From Mytilus californianus (lineage: Eukaryota; Mollusca; Bivalvia; Mytilida; Mytilidae), in NCBI RefSeq assembly GCF_021869535.1, contig NW_026262690.1, positions 88,333,995 through 88,397,994 on the forward strand: a stretch of 64,000 bases of DNA. The letters run 5' to 3'. The position numbers were made by a program, and so were the translations under genes. The stretch's first letter is position 1; the number at the start of each line of letters is the position of its first letter. This document shows, piece after piece, positions 1 to 22,468 of the stretch. Below the pieces are notes generated by a model. It made no database searches and was not told where the DNA came from. It saw nothing but the letters and a program-made list of their open reading frames with translations.

Positions 1-60
1 ACGTTTTGTAGGATGATAAACGGTTGATGGTATATTTTTTTATAATGATTGTATTTGCAG

Positions 61-9577
<9,517 letters not shown>

Positions 9578-10080
9578 GTAAGTTTACTTGCTTTAAATTG
9601 AATGTCATTGCATTGCAATAATATAGAAATCGTAATATAGGAATCATTATATTGTTCTTTGTTCTTTTCTTTTTTTCAATAAATTGACAAAATTAAACTG
9701 CTATATCCTTATTTAGTAGCAAACGATATTATTGCTTTGTTCACTTATTGTTAAGGAATAGCAGTGCACAGCATTTACTTTTTATTCTGTAATTTTATAT
9801 TGAAATAATTGAGTAAATTATTCATATAGGTTTGTTATACATTAGTGACTTAAATGAAAAAGTTCAATACAAAATATTTGATTTATCTAATACACAAACA
9901 TTACAGTTATTTTTTTTTCGCATTGCATTTTAAGCTATGAAAATTTTTAGAACTGGTATTCATAACAGCGAAATATCCAGTTATATTAATATTAATCGCA
10001 TTAATAAATATGCATATAAAAAATGTCATACAATAAAAGAGGGGCGAAAGATACCAGAGGGACATTCAAACTCATAACAT

Positions 10081-10232
10081 GTGCATTTCATTAGAGAATT
10101 TGATTAATTTCATACATGTGCATTTCATTTGAGAATTTGATTAATTTCATACATGTACATGTGCATTTCATTTGAGAATTTGATTAATTTCATATGTGTG
10201 CATTTCATTTGAGAATTTGATTAATTTCATAT
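10081..10232 (+). repeat. 37-bp tandem repeat, four copies
   Basis: The unit contains GTGCATTTCATTTGAGAATT. Copies start at 10081, 10118, 10161 and 10198; the third is displaced by an extra 6 bp (ACATGT). Confidence 0.85.
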
Positions 10233-11214
10233 TTTATGAAAAGTTTTACCGTGTTTTTTTACTGAAAACATTGGAAGAAGTTCCTACAAAAATGAATGTC
10301 CTAATTGTCGCCTCATATTTTACGGGTAATTCACTTTCCTTCGTTCGGAAAAAATAATATATATCTCCCCTCCAAATACAAAATGCTGAATACATGTAAG
10401 CAACAAGTCTGGCAAAATACACAATGTTTTCTTCTGTTTTCACATGAACAGGACAAAACATGTGTTTGTAACTCATGAGATGGGAAGTTTACTCAATGTT
10501 ATATATTATCATTATAAACCTGGCCACAACGGAACATTGAACGTTAATAGTCGCTCTGAAAGTTACCTTCTTTGAAACTGTATCGAATATTCGGTAGAAT
10601 TCCCTCACATCTATACTAATAAAATAACATAAAGTCCACATTTTGAGGATCGTTGCTTAACATTGACAACATATTGATTAAATCATATCTTATACACACA
10701 ATTAGTCGGTAAAATTTCCCCTTCCGGACTGATCCTTTTGTATTCCGTGTAATTGAAAAATACTGATGTCTTACAAATTCCAGCTTCTTTCCGATACGAT
10801 TGTAATGTTATTGATGGGACAGGGCTTCCGGGTCGTTACCTTACATTGCAGGAACCACTATTTCATGATCTAGTTGGTTTCTAAGTTAAATTCTGCAATT
10901 TGAAACATACATGGCTCTTATGTCTTACCTTCAAGTTAAGTGAAAATCTATCCAGGACAAACCTTCTGGTGACGTGTGATGGAAAAATCAACATACCGTG
11001 AATGAGATATAAGATCGGAATGATTCCCGGAAGTTCGTTTGTACAAAAGCGGGATCTGAGAAACAGGCAAATCGAGCCCTCCTATTTCTGTTTCATATAA
11101 CTTTTTAAATTCAAAATAAACACTCAATAAGGGTTTTATAGTGATCCCCAGTCCTAAAGCTTTCGTTTGATACAAAAAAGTAAAATCACAAAAATACTGA
11201 ACTCCGAGGAAAAT

Positions 11215-11400
11215 TCAATTCAATGGGAAAGTCCCTAATCACATGGCAAAATCAAATGACAAAACACATCAAACGAATGGACAACAACTGTCATATTCCT
11301 GACTTGGTACAGGCATTTTCAAATGTAGAAAATGGTGGATTGAACCTGGTTTTATAGCGCTAAACCTCTCACTTGTACGACAGTCTTATCAAATTCCGTT
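11215..11400 (-). repeat. Dispersed mussel repeat, family M4
   Basis: It contains CCTGACTTGGTACAGGCATT and AAACCTCTCACTTGTACGAC. Related copies lie at 35335-35535, 47405-47590, 53905-54085 and, more weakly, 54295-54480. Confidence 0.65.
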
Positions 11401-12180
11401 ATATTTACAACGATGCGTGAACAAAACAGATATTATAAATAAAATAGTCAAAATATGGGTACAGCAGTAATCACTGTGTTACAATTTCAAAACAAACAAT
11501 TATTTACAAAAAAGGTTGATACAAATGCACCAAAATAACTAAATATTTTAAAAGTAACAGCTATGAGTATAAACTATTTTGTTTTAGATATGTACTAAAG
11601 TCTGGTATTTTCCCAGACCGAGCCTGAATTAGTGTTTCAACACCATAACAATCTCTTAACCAAACATTATATTGAGCTTTTAATTTTGACTCGTTGTTTA
11701 TAAAATTCCATGTTTTGTAGAATTGTATATGCCACCCTCAACCCCCTTTTTCCCCATTATGGTACTGCTACTGTTTCAACTGAAATTGATTTATTGATTT
11801 TGAACAGAATAAGGATTCTTGGGTTTTTTTTTTATTAAGCCGGGTTACCATTTCATTGAAGTATACACTGCATGTTCATTTAAGGAACCATGGTCGTTTT
11901 GACTCGTTACTTGATCTCAACCGAAGTCCCTAATTCACGTTCACCAAGGGAAGTTTTGCACTAATAAGGGTTCGCACCGTGTCGTTCTGCCCCAATTTTC
12001 GTAATTCATAGTAATTAGGCATAATCATAGGGATATAAAAGCTTTTAAGTGTAATCTATCAAAGGTCTTAAATAAGCACTAACGATGGTCGTTAAAATCT
12101 TTTAAAGACCGGTTAATTTCATATAAGCTACTTGTTTTTCACTCGTTCCGTTGGTTGATAACATTTGATATTGTCATTTT

Positions 12181-12332
12181 TTATTGACTTCGGGGCCTTT
12201 TATAGCTGACTATGCGGTATGGGCTTTGCTCATTGTTGAAGACCGTACGGTGACCTATAGCTGTTAATTTCTGTGTCATTTTGTCTCTTGTGGAGAGTTG
12301 TCCCATTGACAATCATACCACATCTTCTTTTT
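12181..12332 (+). repeat. Dispersed mussel repeat, family M1
   Basis: This is the typical M1 tail: GACTATGCGGTATGGGCTTT, then a CGTACGGTGACCTATAG segment, TCTCTTGTGGAGAGTTGTC and CAATCATACCACATCTTC. On the opposite strand the family ends GGTATGATTGCCAATGAGAC. At least ten copies or fragments are in the window. Confidence 0.7.
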
Positions 12333-12595
12333 TATATTCCCCCTTTTTGAATATTCCTTGGGGATAGGTTATTATGTTATATTATTTTTAAAAGATGATA
12401 AAAAGTACGGCTTCCATGCTTTTCATAACAAGCATCAAAACGGTGTCATCTATTGATGTTGCAGTAATCTGCAGTATTCATAGATATTCAACAGAGTACT
12501 GCGACATCAAATATAGAAATTAACACTTTACTAATTTGGTACGTCCGAAGTGCTTTTCTGGATATTGTTTAGTATATAGGAAGGTTGTTTCTTAC

Positions 12596-12660
12596 CTGTT
12601 GCCTACAGGTGGATATGGATCATCATCATAACCATAAATGTCTTTGTCATTGGCAGTATC
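12596..12660 (-). CDS. Subtilase exon 5: Asp-rich loop before the His motif
   Basis: The acceptor is gtttcag and the donor CAG|GTAAGA; 65 nt, entering in phase 0 and leaving in phase 2. It encodes DTANDKDIYGYDDDPYPPVG then N. In kexin-type enzymes this segment comes just before the HGT.CAGE catalytic-His motif, so the next exon should begin with it; I could not find it to the left. Confidence 0.8.
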
Positions 12661-15600
12661 CTGAAACACAAAAGTATTTATTAATGAATATAACATCTTT
12701 AAGTTAAAAATCTCCAATTGATATGAAAAAATATCGACTCTCATGTCTGGCAACTTTTCTGGTATTTAATTCAGAAAAGCATCAAACTCATAACATCTGG
12801 CATGTTTCTACTTATTATGCTACAAATTTGTTGACAGTACTGCCAGGTGATCATAGCTTTTTAAACGGTTTTAAACACCTGTTTATTGTGAAAGACATGT
12901 GGTTGTCCTTTAGCCTTTAAATCTAAGGTAACTTGTGAGTAGCAAAATTCTGAGTACTCTCTTTCTTTCTACAGAAAAGGCATTGTTCGACTATTTTTTT
13001 TAACCAACTTATACTCTGCGGTCCTAAACAGTGAAGGTAACGAAATTGGTTTTCTTGAAAAGACCTTTCTTTTTTTCACGTAAAACCGGCATTGCAGGGC
13101 AAACTCGTGGGTGCCTCTTTTAGAGCAAATCCGGGATCCAACAGGGCTTTGTAGAATTGTGAAGGAAACACAGCATTATGGGAAGGATTATCAGGCAGTT
13201 TAACACGATCGAATGGTTTGTGTATTATTGAGGTTGAAGATATTATTAGAATTTCGGCATTGTTCAGTTCGAGTAATATTGGTCTCCTTATGAATGATAA
13301 AGTGCTGGTTGCAATACATTGTTCAAGAAAGCGATTAGTAAATGAACTTGTAGTTGTTAACACAAGACCGAACTAAATAAGTAAATGTATGTTGTTCTTT
13401 TTACTTTTACAGCAAAAGCAAAAGCAAAGGGCGAGCACGCCAGCATTATTTCAATTTTCATTGTTTCCCCTTACTTGGCTAATAATTCACGAGAAGCCTT
13501 GACTATGTTGAGGATAAAATATATTATTTATATATTCCTATTAGTAAATACACGTAAATTGTATGTATAATTGAATTAATGACAATCGTTCTGCATCAGC
13601 CATCCATGGTGATACCGATATCAGTCACGGTCTCAAAAGGCTTTATCACACCGAAACAGAAATATGTCGGTGTCAAGTATAATAAAGTGTTTATGGAATG
13701 ACTTTTTTTACAAAAACACCCCGTATCAGCCCTCGACCAATGTAATGCCTCGAGCAGACCTCTCGGGGGATTACATTGCGGTTTCGGCTTCATACAGGTG
13801 TGATATGGAAAAAGATATCTGATATTCTCTATTTATATTTTTTGAATTTTTTGCCCCGAGCGATTAATTCAGAAATTTCATATTTGATACTTACAACATT
13901 TGCAGCTAGATCAGGATGGTCGGTTTGTAATCCATCGTCCAATACTGCAATAACGATACCAGCACCAGAGTAACCTGCTGACCAGGCGCTTCCGACTTTC
14001 ATTGTTGGAGTAACATCGTCATTCTAAAAATGATAATTGTGATTCTTATTTCTTCAATTTTTCGTGCATTTAGAGTTATTTTCCTAATGCTTCAGCTTGG
14101 TTGGCTTTCTTGCTTTGTCTGTATAAATGTTTGCTCAAGCATTGTAATTAAGATTGATATCTGCAACCAATAGATATGCGGTGCTTCAGCCTGTATACAG
14201 TATACTCTGCATTATACTTTACACCCAACAACATTTAAGTATAGTGTATACAAGCTGAAGCCCCACCTATCTTTTGATTGCAGATGTCAATCTTAATTAC
14301 AATGATCGAGCAATCATTTATACAAACAAAGCAAGCATGCCAACCAAACCTTTAAACTACAAGCATTAGGAAAATAGCTCTAACCGATTCATATTATTTG
14401 GGATTCATTTTTAAGAACGTGCCAACGTTCATTAAATTTCGGATATGATTTTCCGAAAAATAATTTCGGAATATTATTCAGGGGCTTTCAGTAAATTATA
14501 AGATTATAGTGGTTTTACCACTTTCACCCAATAAAAATGATATTTCGATATATGAATTTTCTAAAATGCTCGGCAAACTTCACATATAAAATTTTAAAAA
14601 TGTAACTATCTAAATTAGATAAATTTTACAATTAAGTGTAATAGAATCTATGTATCTAGTACACATTTTTTTTTTTGGGGGGGGGGGAGGGGCAGCTAAA
14701 GCCCGCCTCAGGGTGCGGGATTTTCTCGCTGTGTCCAAGACCCATTGGTGGCCTTGGGCTGTTTTCTGCTCTTTGGTCGGGTTGCTGTCTCTTTGACACA
14801 TTCCCCGTTTCCATTTTCAATTTCATTATATACTTATTTACTTAATATATGTGTAGAGGGAATACATTTAAGCTATCTTTTACGAGTTTGATATAAATAA
14901 AGGAAATGTGAGAAAAACGAACTAGAGGCTCACCTAGTTAGTTTCTGCCAAAAAAACAACAAAGGGTAAAATAATTGTCATTTAAGAGCAATCACCCCTG
15001 TAAAGTGTCTACTATCGCTTGAAGCAAAATTTGACATGTGTAGATCTTGCTGATCATGTTTTGCTATTAAAAGTGTCTATCTTCCCATTATAGTTTTCAA
15101 GATAATAGGCATCAAAACACTAAAAATGGGTAGAAATCGTCATTAAAGAGCAATAAACCCTATAAGAAGTCGACTGACGATTAACTGGCCACAAGACTTG
15201 TATGTAAATCTGGTTTTGCTGATCTGTTCTGCTTATTCAAGTATTAATTTATAGTTTTAAAGATATCAGGCAAAACCGCCAAAAAAATGTAAAAATCGTC
15301 ATTAAAAGGCAGTAACTCCAATAAGGAGTCGTCGGATGATTTCGACAATGTTGGCTTATTGGTAGATTTTGTCTTGCTTATCATTTTTGCTATTTAAAGT
15401 GTCTATCTATCTTTTATAGGTTTCAAGATATAACGCAAAAACGCTAAATAATAGGTAAAAATATGATTAAAGGGCAACAACTCCAATAAAGAGTCTTCAC
15501 ACAATTTTGGTCAAAAATCTTATTTGTAGATCTTGTCGTGTTGATCAGTTTTACGTTCAAAGTTTCCCTCTATCTTTAATAGCATTCAAGATAATAGCCA

Positions 15601-18600
15601 TTATTTTTTTTAATTGGTAATATTCGTCATTTAAGGGCAATAACTACTGCAAGAAGTCGTCTGACAATGTTGATGTTTAAAATAAAGATTAGGTAGATCT
15701 CAACAATCTGAACATGTTTAGCCTTGTCATATTTTTTTTTATCTTATAAACATTTTTAAAGATAATAGACAACACTTGCAATTTATCCCTATGTTCTATT
15801 TTAAGCCTTGTCGGCTTTTTTGGTTGGCAAGCGGGGCCACCGGACACATTTTTTCTAGATACTAGATACCCCATTGATGATGGTGGCCAAGTTTGGTTAA
15901 ATTTGGCCTAACAGTTTCAGAGGATAAGATTTTTCTAAAAGTAAACAGACCTTTTGGGCCAGATGAGCTAAAATGACAATTAACCTTAAAAGCAAAAGGG
16001 AGTAGGTCCGGTAAGGGCTGATTTTGGCCTAAAATTTCAGGTTCATCTGACGAAAGATTTTGGACACTTTTTAAACACTTAAGTGTCTATTTTGGTTGAT
16101 TCTATTAGTTTATGTGAAATATTTTAACTGATTTACTCATTAAAAACGCTCCGATTCAAGCTTAGATATGAAAAATCTATCAAATATGCCAAAAAATGTC
16201 ACTTTTCAGATGGTTTTTGCCAAAGATGAAAATGGCCGCATCCGTGTTCATCCTCAACCTTTATATATGTTATGTGTTATCATGAAATACAACTTACATT
16301 TCAATATTAAGAATGAACACAAATGCGGCCACTTTCATTTAAGACGGAAACCGTCTAAAATTTAACTAAAATGCTAAAATTGTGAAGATTTCAGTAACTT
16401 AGCATGTTTTAATGATGCTAGTTCCCGATACATGTGCATTGTATTGTCAAAAACAGCCCATATCTATGTAGCAGAAGCATTCTACTTTCCAATAAATAAC
16501 TAAAAGTTTAAATTTTAACAATTTTGTAAAATTGCTTTATTTTGGGGCCAAAAAGGGGTCTTACTGGGACTTACTCCTTTAACAAGATTAACAGAAAAAG
16601 ATCCCCTGATGTTGGTAAACGATCTTCAACAAAGAAACATTGCATTGTCATTTACACCGAGTGTATAACTGTATTAATTTTGTGATTGTCATATACCAGA
16701 CTGATACCGAACTTTCAATACTGCTATTCCCAAAAAGACAGAGATTATCATTCTTCACCAGAAAATAATCAATCTTATAACACTTACATTTCATCTCACT
16801 GAGTGCAGAAAGATGACACATAGAGTGTATATTAATATATTTTTCACCTTTCCTTTTTTATTGAGAGGACTTTTAATCTAATTTTTATTGCATCGTTTTG
16901 ATACACATAATTCGAAAACAGTAATTGTATATCTCCTTTAACGTGATGTCTAACCATTGGTTGAGTCAAATAACCAGAGACAGTCATCACACTTTAGAAA
17001 GACTTTGTTTCATCTTTATTAAAGACTCTTTACATGACAGCCAAATATTCAATTTCATTTGAGCATTCAAAACTTAGTATTTCGCGAGATACAGTGACAA
17101 TTTGCTGTCTTATTTAGTACGATTCATATAAAACTTTGGCGACAGAAGGAAGCTTATTTTCCATAAACGACTTCAAATAAGTTGATCACTAAGCTTGTCA
17201 AGAAAAGTGCATGATGTGAGAACGTTGGATATGAACGTTTCTCACAATAAATAATTGAGATAAATTCGAGGGGAGATAATCAATGTGAATATAATTACAA
17301 ATCACCCAAATTGAGCAAATTTAGCAAAATGGCAAGGAAATATAAATAAATCCCCTCCATTTTTTATTATTTCCTAAAGGCAATAACACTAATAAATTCC
17401 CGTTATATGCCAAATTTCTGATTTGATCAACAAAAATAAAAGAAACCAGTTTTACAACCTACATTGTACTAAATACAAATTTGATGATAATATGTATATA
17501 TGCCATTGCCTTGATTGTTTGGCCTTTGTACTTTTTTCAAAAGACAACAAAAATGCACTTATATCTTAATTTAAAAATTAGTTTTGCACGAATAGTTTGC
17601 CTGTGATAAGCTCTTCTGCGACATTTGTAATTTAAGAACCTACCAAATACCAAAGATTATTCCATTCTGTATCTATAGTTCTTGGTACTCTGACATGGCC
17701 TATTTCTTGTTGAACCCATTTAATCTACAAATAGATATTAATTGTTTTTGAAATACAAACGTAGTCATTTCGGAGTACTAGACCTACTACATGGAAGAAC
17801 TAATTATATACATTAACCCAATTACTTAGTAGAATCAAGATCGAACATACAAACTTTTGTGTGTTCGGGAATCAAATGTTACTACTCGGTCATTTTCGCG
17901 AATGGCCGAGTAGTTAATATTGGTCGGATAATGCTTTAAAGAAAAAGGTGGATCATCGGTATATATTTTCTCAGATAGAATTTTCTTATACATGTACGTT
18001 GTTAAATTTTTTCTATCCTGTTACTTAAATGTGATAACAAGAACAGTGGAAAAAAAGGTGAATATATGTTTTTTTGTATTGATGAAACAAAAGTAACACG
18101 AACGAAAATTCGTAATAGCAGGAACGAATATTCACAGTAACAGGAACGAACATTGATAGTAACAGGAACAAACATCCACAGTAACAGGAACCAACATTCG
18201 CAATAACAGGAACCAACATTCGCAATAACAGGAACCAACATTCACAGCAACTGGAACGAACATCTGCAGTAACGATAACCAACATTCGCAATAACAGGAA
18301 CGAACATTCACAGTAATAAGAACGAACATTCGCAGTAACGATAACGAACGTTCACAGAAACAGAAACAAACATTTGCAATAACAGGAACGGACATTCATA
18401 GTAACAGGAACGAATATTTGCAGTAACTATAACGAACATTCAAGGTAACAGAAACGAACATTCACAATAATAGGAACGAACATTCACAGTCACAGGAACG
18501 AACATTCACAGTAACAGAAACGAACATTCGCAATAACAGGAAAGAACATTCATAGTAACAGGAACGAATATTCGCAGTAACTATAACGAACATTCAAGGT

Positions 18601-21600
18601 AACAGGAACGAACATTCACAATAATAGGAACGAACATTCACAGTCACAGGAACGAACATTCACAGTAACAGGAACGAACATTCACATTGACAGAAACGAA
18701 CATTCACAGTAATAGGAACGAACATTCACAGAAACAGGAACAAACATTCACAGTAAAGGGGACTAGCATTCGAAGGAACGAACATTCGCAGTAAAAGGAA
18801 CGAACATTCACAGTAACAGAAACGAATATTCACAGTAACAGGAACAAGTAATCAACATTTGCAGTAACAGGCACGAGGAACGACCATTTGAAGTAACAGG
18901 AACAAACATTCACAGTAACAGGAGCGAACATTCACAGAAACAGGAACAAAGAACGAACATTCGTAGTAACAGGAACGAACATTTACAGTAACAGGAGCGA
19001 ACATTCATAGTAATACGAACAAACATTTGCAGTAACAGGAATGATCATTCACAGTAACAGAAACAAACATTCACAGTATCAGGAACAAACAATCACAGTA
19101 ATAGAAACGAACATTCACAGTAACGGAAACAAACATTCACAGTAATATTAACTAACATTCCTAGTAACAGGAACGAACATTCGCAGAAACAGAAACCCAC
19201 ATTTACAGTAACAAGAACGAACATTCGTAGTAACAAGAACGAAAATTCATAGTAACAGGAACGACCATTCACAGTAACAGGAACGAACATTCGCAGAAAC
19301 GAAAACAAAAATTCATGGTAATAATAACTAACATTCACAGTAACAGGAACGAACATTCGCAGAAACAGAAACGAACATTCACAGTAATAAGAACGAACAT
19401 TCGCAGTAACAGGAACGATCATTCACAGTAACAGGAACAAACATTCACAGTATCAGGAACGAACAATCACAGTTATAGAAATGAACATTCACAGTAACGA
19501 AAACAAACATTCACAGTAATATTAACTGACATTCCCAGTAACAGGAACGAACATTCGCGGTAACAGAAACAAACATTAACAGTAACAAGAACGAACATTC
19601 GCAGTAACAAGAACGAACATGCATAGTAACAGGAACGACCATTCACAGTAACAGGAATGAACATTCACAGTAACGAAAACAAACATTCACAGTAACGAAA
19701 ACAAACATTATGAGTAATATTAACTAACTTTCAAAGTAACAGGAACGAACATTCGCAGAAACAGAAACAAACATTAACAGTAACAAGAACGAACATTCGC
19801 AGTTACAAGAACAAACATTCATAGTAACAGGAACGACCATTCACACTAACAGGAACAAATATTCACAGTAATAGGAACTAACATTCGCAGTAACAAGAAC
19901 GAACATTCGCAGTTACAAGAACAAATATTCACAGTAACAGGAACTAACATTCACAGTAACAGGAACGAACATTCACAGTAACAAAAATGAACATTCACAG
20001 AAACAGGAACGAACAGGAACAATCGAACAGGTATGAATACCCTGCCACGTCCGGTCTGTGTTTTTATTTGATGTTTTTTTCTTCTTTGTATCGATCTGAT
20101 GAGTTAAGCCTTTTTCAACTAATTTTTATAGTTTGTTCTTATGTTGTGTTGTTACACCACTGTCCCAGGTTAGGGGGAGGGTTGAGCGCTTACAAACATG
20201 TTAAACCCGCCACATTCTTTATGTTTCTGTCGCAAGTCAGAAGCCTGTAGTTCAGTGGTTTTCGTTGGTTCATGTCTATTATATTTGTTTTTCGTAAATT
20301 TTTTGTTATAAATTAGGCCGTTAGTTTTCTCAATTGAATTGATCATATTTTTCATGCCGGGGCCTTTAATAGCCAACTATACTGTATGGGTTTTTTCTTA
20401 TTGTTGAAGGCCGTATGATTGCCTATAATTGCTTACATCCACTTCATTTGAACTTTGTCGGATAGTTGTCTCATTGGCAATCATACCACGTCTCCTTATT
20501 TTTATATTCACAGTAATAGGAACGAACATTCGCAGTAACAGGAACTAACATTTGCTATAACAGTAACTTACATTCGCAGTAACAAGAACGAACATTCACA
20601 GTAATGTTACCAGTTATGTCCACCCTGTCACCAATCAAGTTAAAATTCCATTATCAAAGCATGTTTTTCAATACGAACTTTATTTTTTCAACTGTTAACG
20701 TTGTACCGTAAGGTAATGAATTATTTTACACTGTAGATTTTTACTGTTTTTGTCGATTATTTCAGCAACGTTTTTACTATTCTTGAAGTATATGTTAATT
20801 ATTAAACTTTTTCAAGTTTGCCCCTTTTATGTTTCCCTATTTCTACTTGATTGACATTACACAAGAGCGTCCAATTTTAAGAAAGGAGAGGTTTTCCGGA
20901 AACATGTTTAAAGTAACAGGATGGGCATTCATGTTCAAACATGCATTTCAATTAGGGTGGGGATATATGTTCGTAATGTTCACAATATAAAGTGAGTTAT
21001 TTTAAAATTTGAATATTGCTAATAAAAATAGAATCCCCTTTAACATTATAAAAAGCTATTCTATATGCAGAAAATATCAAAGTAAATGAAGCACATGAAC
21101 ACAAAGGCCATGCAATTTTCGTTTTTAATATCATATTTCAACTAATCAACAAAAAAAACATTGATAATAATTGACAAAAGTATAATATTGGTATATATTA
21201 ATACCTTGCACATGTTGTATACTTTGATTTAAAACTATGAAATTGAAATTTACATATTAAATTGACAAAAACAATTAAACCGATAATCAAGCAGGTTTTT
21301 TTATAATAACCTTATACTAAAAAGTATAGGTCACAGAGCTATTTTTCTAGCTTCAGGTTGTGCAATATTGTCAGATTTCGTTTAGATTATACATTGAAAA
21401 ACCACCTTTGTGCGATTAGTAGGAAAACTAAATGATAATAAAAAAAAAGATAGCTCTTACAGTGTGAATCCAACAATAAAAAATAAAAATTGGGGTCACC
21501 GGACTCGTTTTCTTGCTAGAAAAAAAAAATTTCTGCACATTCCTCAGAAAACATAAATTATCTGAGTTATCTCCTCGTATACCGTTTAGTTAAAAACAAT

Positions 21601-22437
21601 TCCAATCAAACAATGAATATCATGTATTTGTAAAAACAGTCGTTATAATAAAACAAATTTTACACATTTCTTCATGTCTCTAAAAGTTTAACAAATGAAC
21701 TGCATTCCTATCTCACAGTTTGCATAATGTATTAATGATCTAGACCGGTTGTGTTCTTCTATTTTTCAATCCAAGATTGCGACGGACACCCGTTCTATAC
21801 AATTTCCGAAGCAAAGTTGTCGGCTCTCTGAACTTTCTCGAAGTCCTGCGTTTTGGTTGCTTCGGTCCTTGCTTGGACATTGCCGTTCTATAGAGATAAC
21901 ATAATTATGAAGTAAAGCTAACTATCTGTGATCCTAATACATACATGTTTTGTCTCCCAATTTAACACATTGATTGTTAATTAAGTGCAATACGGCCATT
22001 TTGTAGTTGACGGTTTCGTGAAGTCATTGGTAGCTATTGAAAATCGATAATTCCTTGGGCTTTCTTAAAAGTTTTTCACATTTTCATTAAGTACAAATGA
22101 AAGTACAACGTTTAACGTTAAGGTAGATTCAGTGTAGAACCGCCATCTTGGATTATACATTAGCAGTACATAATCGGTCTAGTTTGCCTAAATCTGCAAA
22201 TTTTTGAGACAGATTTGCAATTTATGTGTAAGACTATTTATTTATATAAAGAAAAATAAGTGATTAATTGCATTATCCAAAATATTTAAACAAATACCAA
22301 ATATTTATGTTTAAAACCAATTTTTCAACTTTGCTATTTAAGGGGAGATAACTCTTAAAGTAAAAGTCTTATACTGGAATGATAGTGAAATTTTCATTTT
22401 TTACTTGTAGCAAGAAAATAAGTTCGGTGACACCGTT

Positions 22438-22468
<31 letters not shown>

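Larger units (their letters stand above)
9578..12595. other. Converging 3' region, no confirmed exon
   Basis: This stretch should hold the 3' part of the kringle gene and possibly further exons of the minus-strand subtilase. I found no kringle, protease-domain or HGT-type catalytic His motif in it. It contains the 37-bp repeat, an M2 scrap at 10030-10075, an M4 copy at 11215-11400 and an M1 copy at 12181-12332. Confidence 0.4.

Noticed and set aside
10784-10884. Possible terminal exon of the kringle gene (acceptor ATTCCAG, then a frame ASFRYDCNVIDGTGLPG to TAA)
   Set aside because: The phase fits, but there is one Cys, no domain, and the surrounding 10.56-11.2 kb looks like dispersed repeat; not strong enough to list.
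10948-11175. Minus-strand 75-codon frame
   Set aside because: No recognisable protein feature, and it lies in likely repeat sequence.
18002-19664. Minus-strand Cys/Val-rich open frames of 63-109 codons
   Set aside because: They are translations of the 22-bp minisatellite, whose frame rotates every unit.
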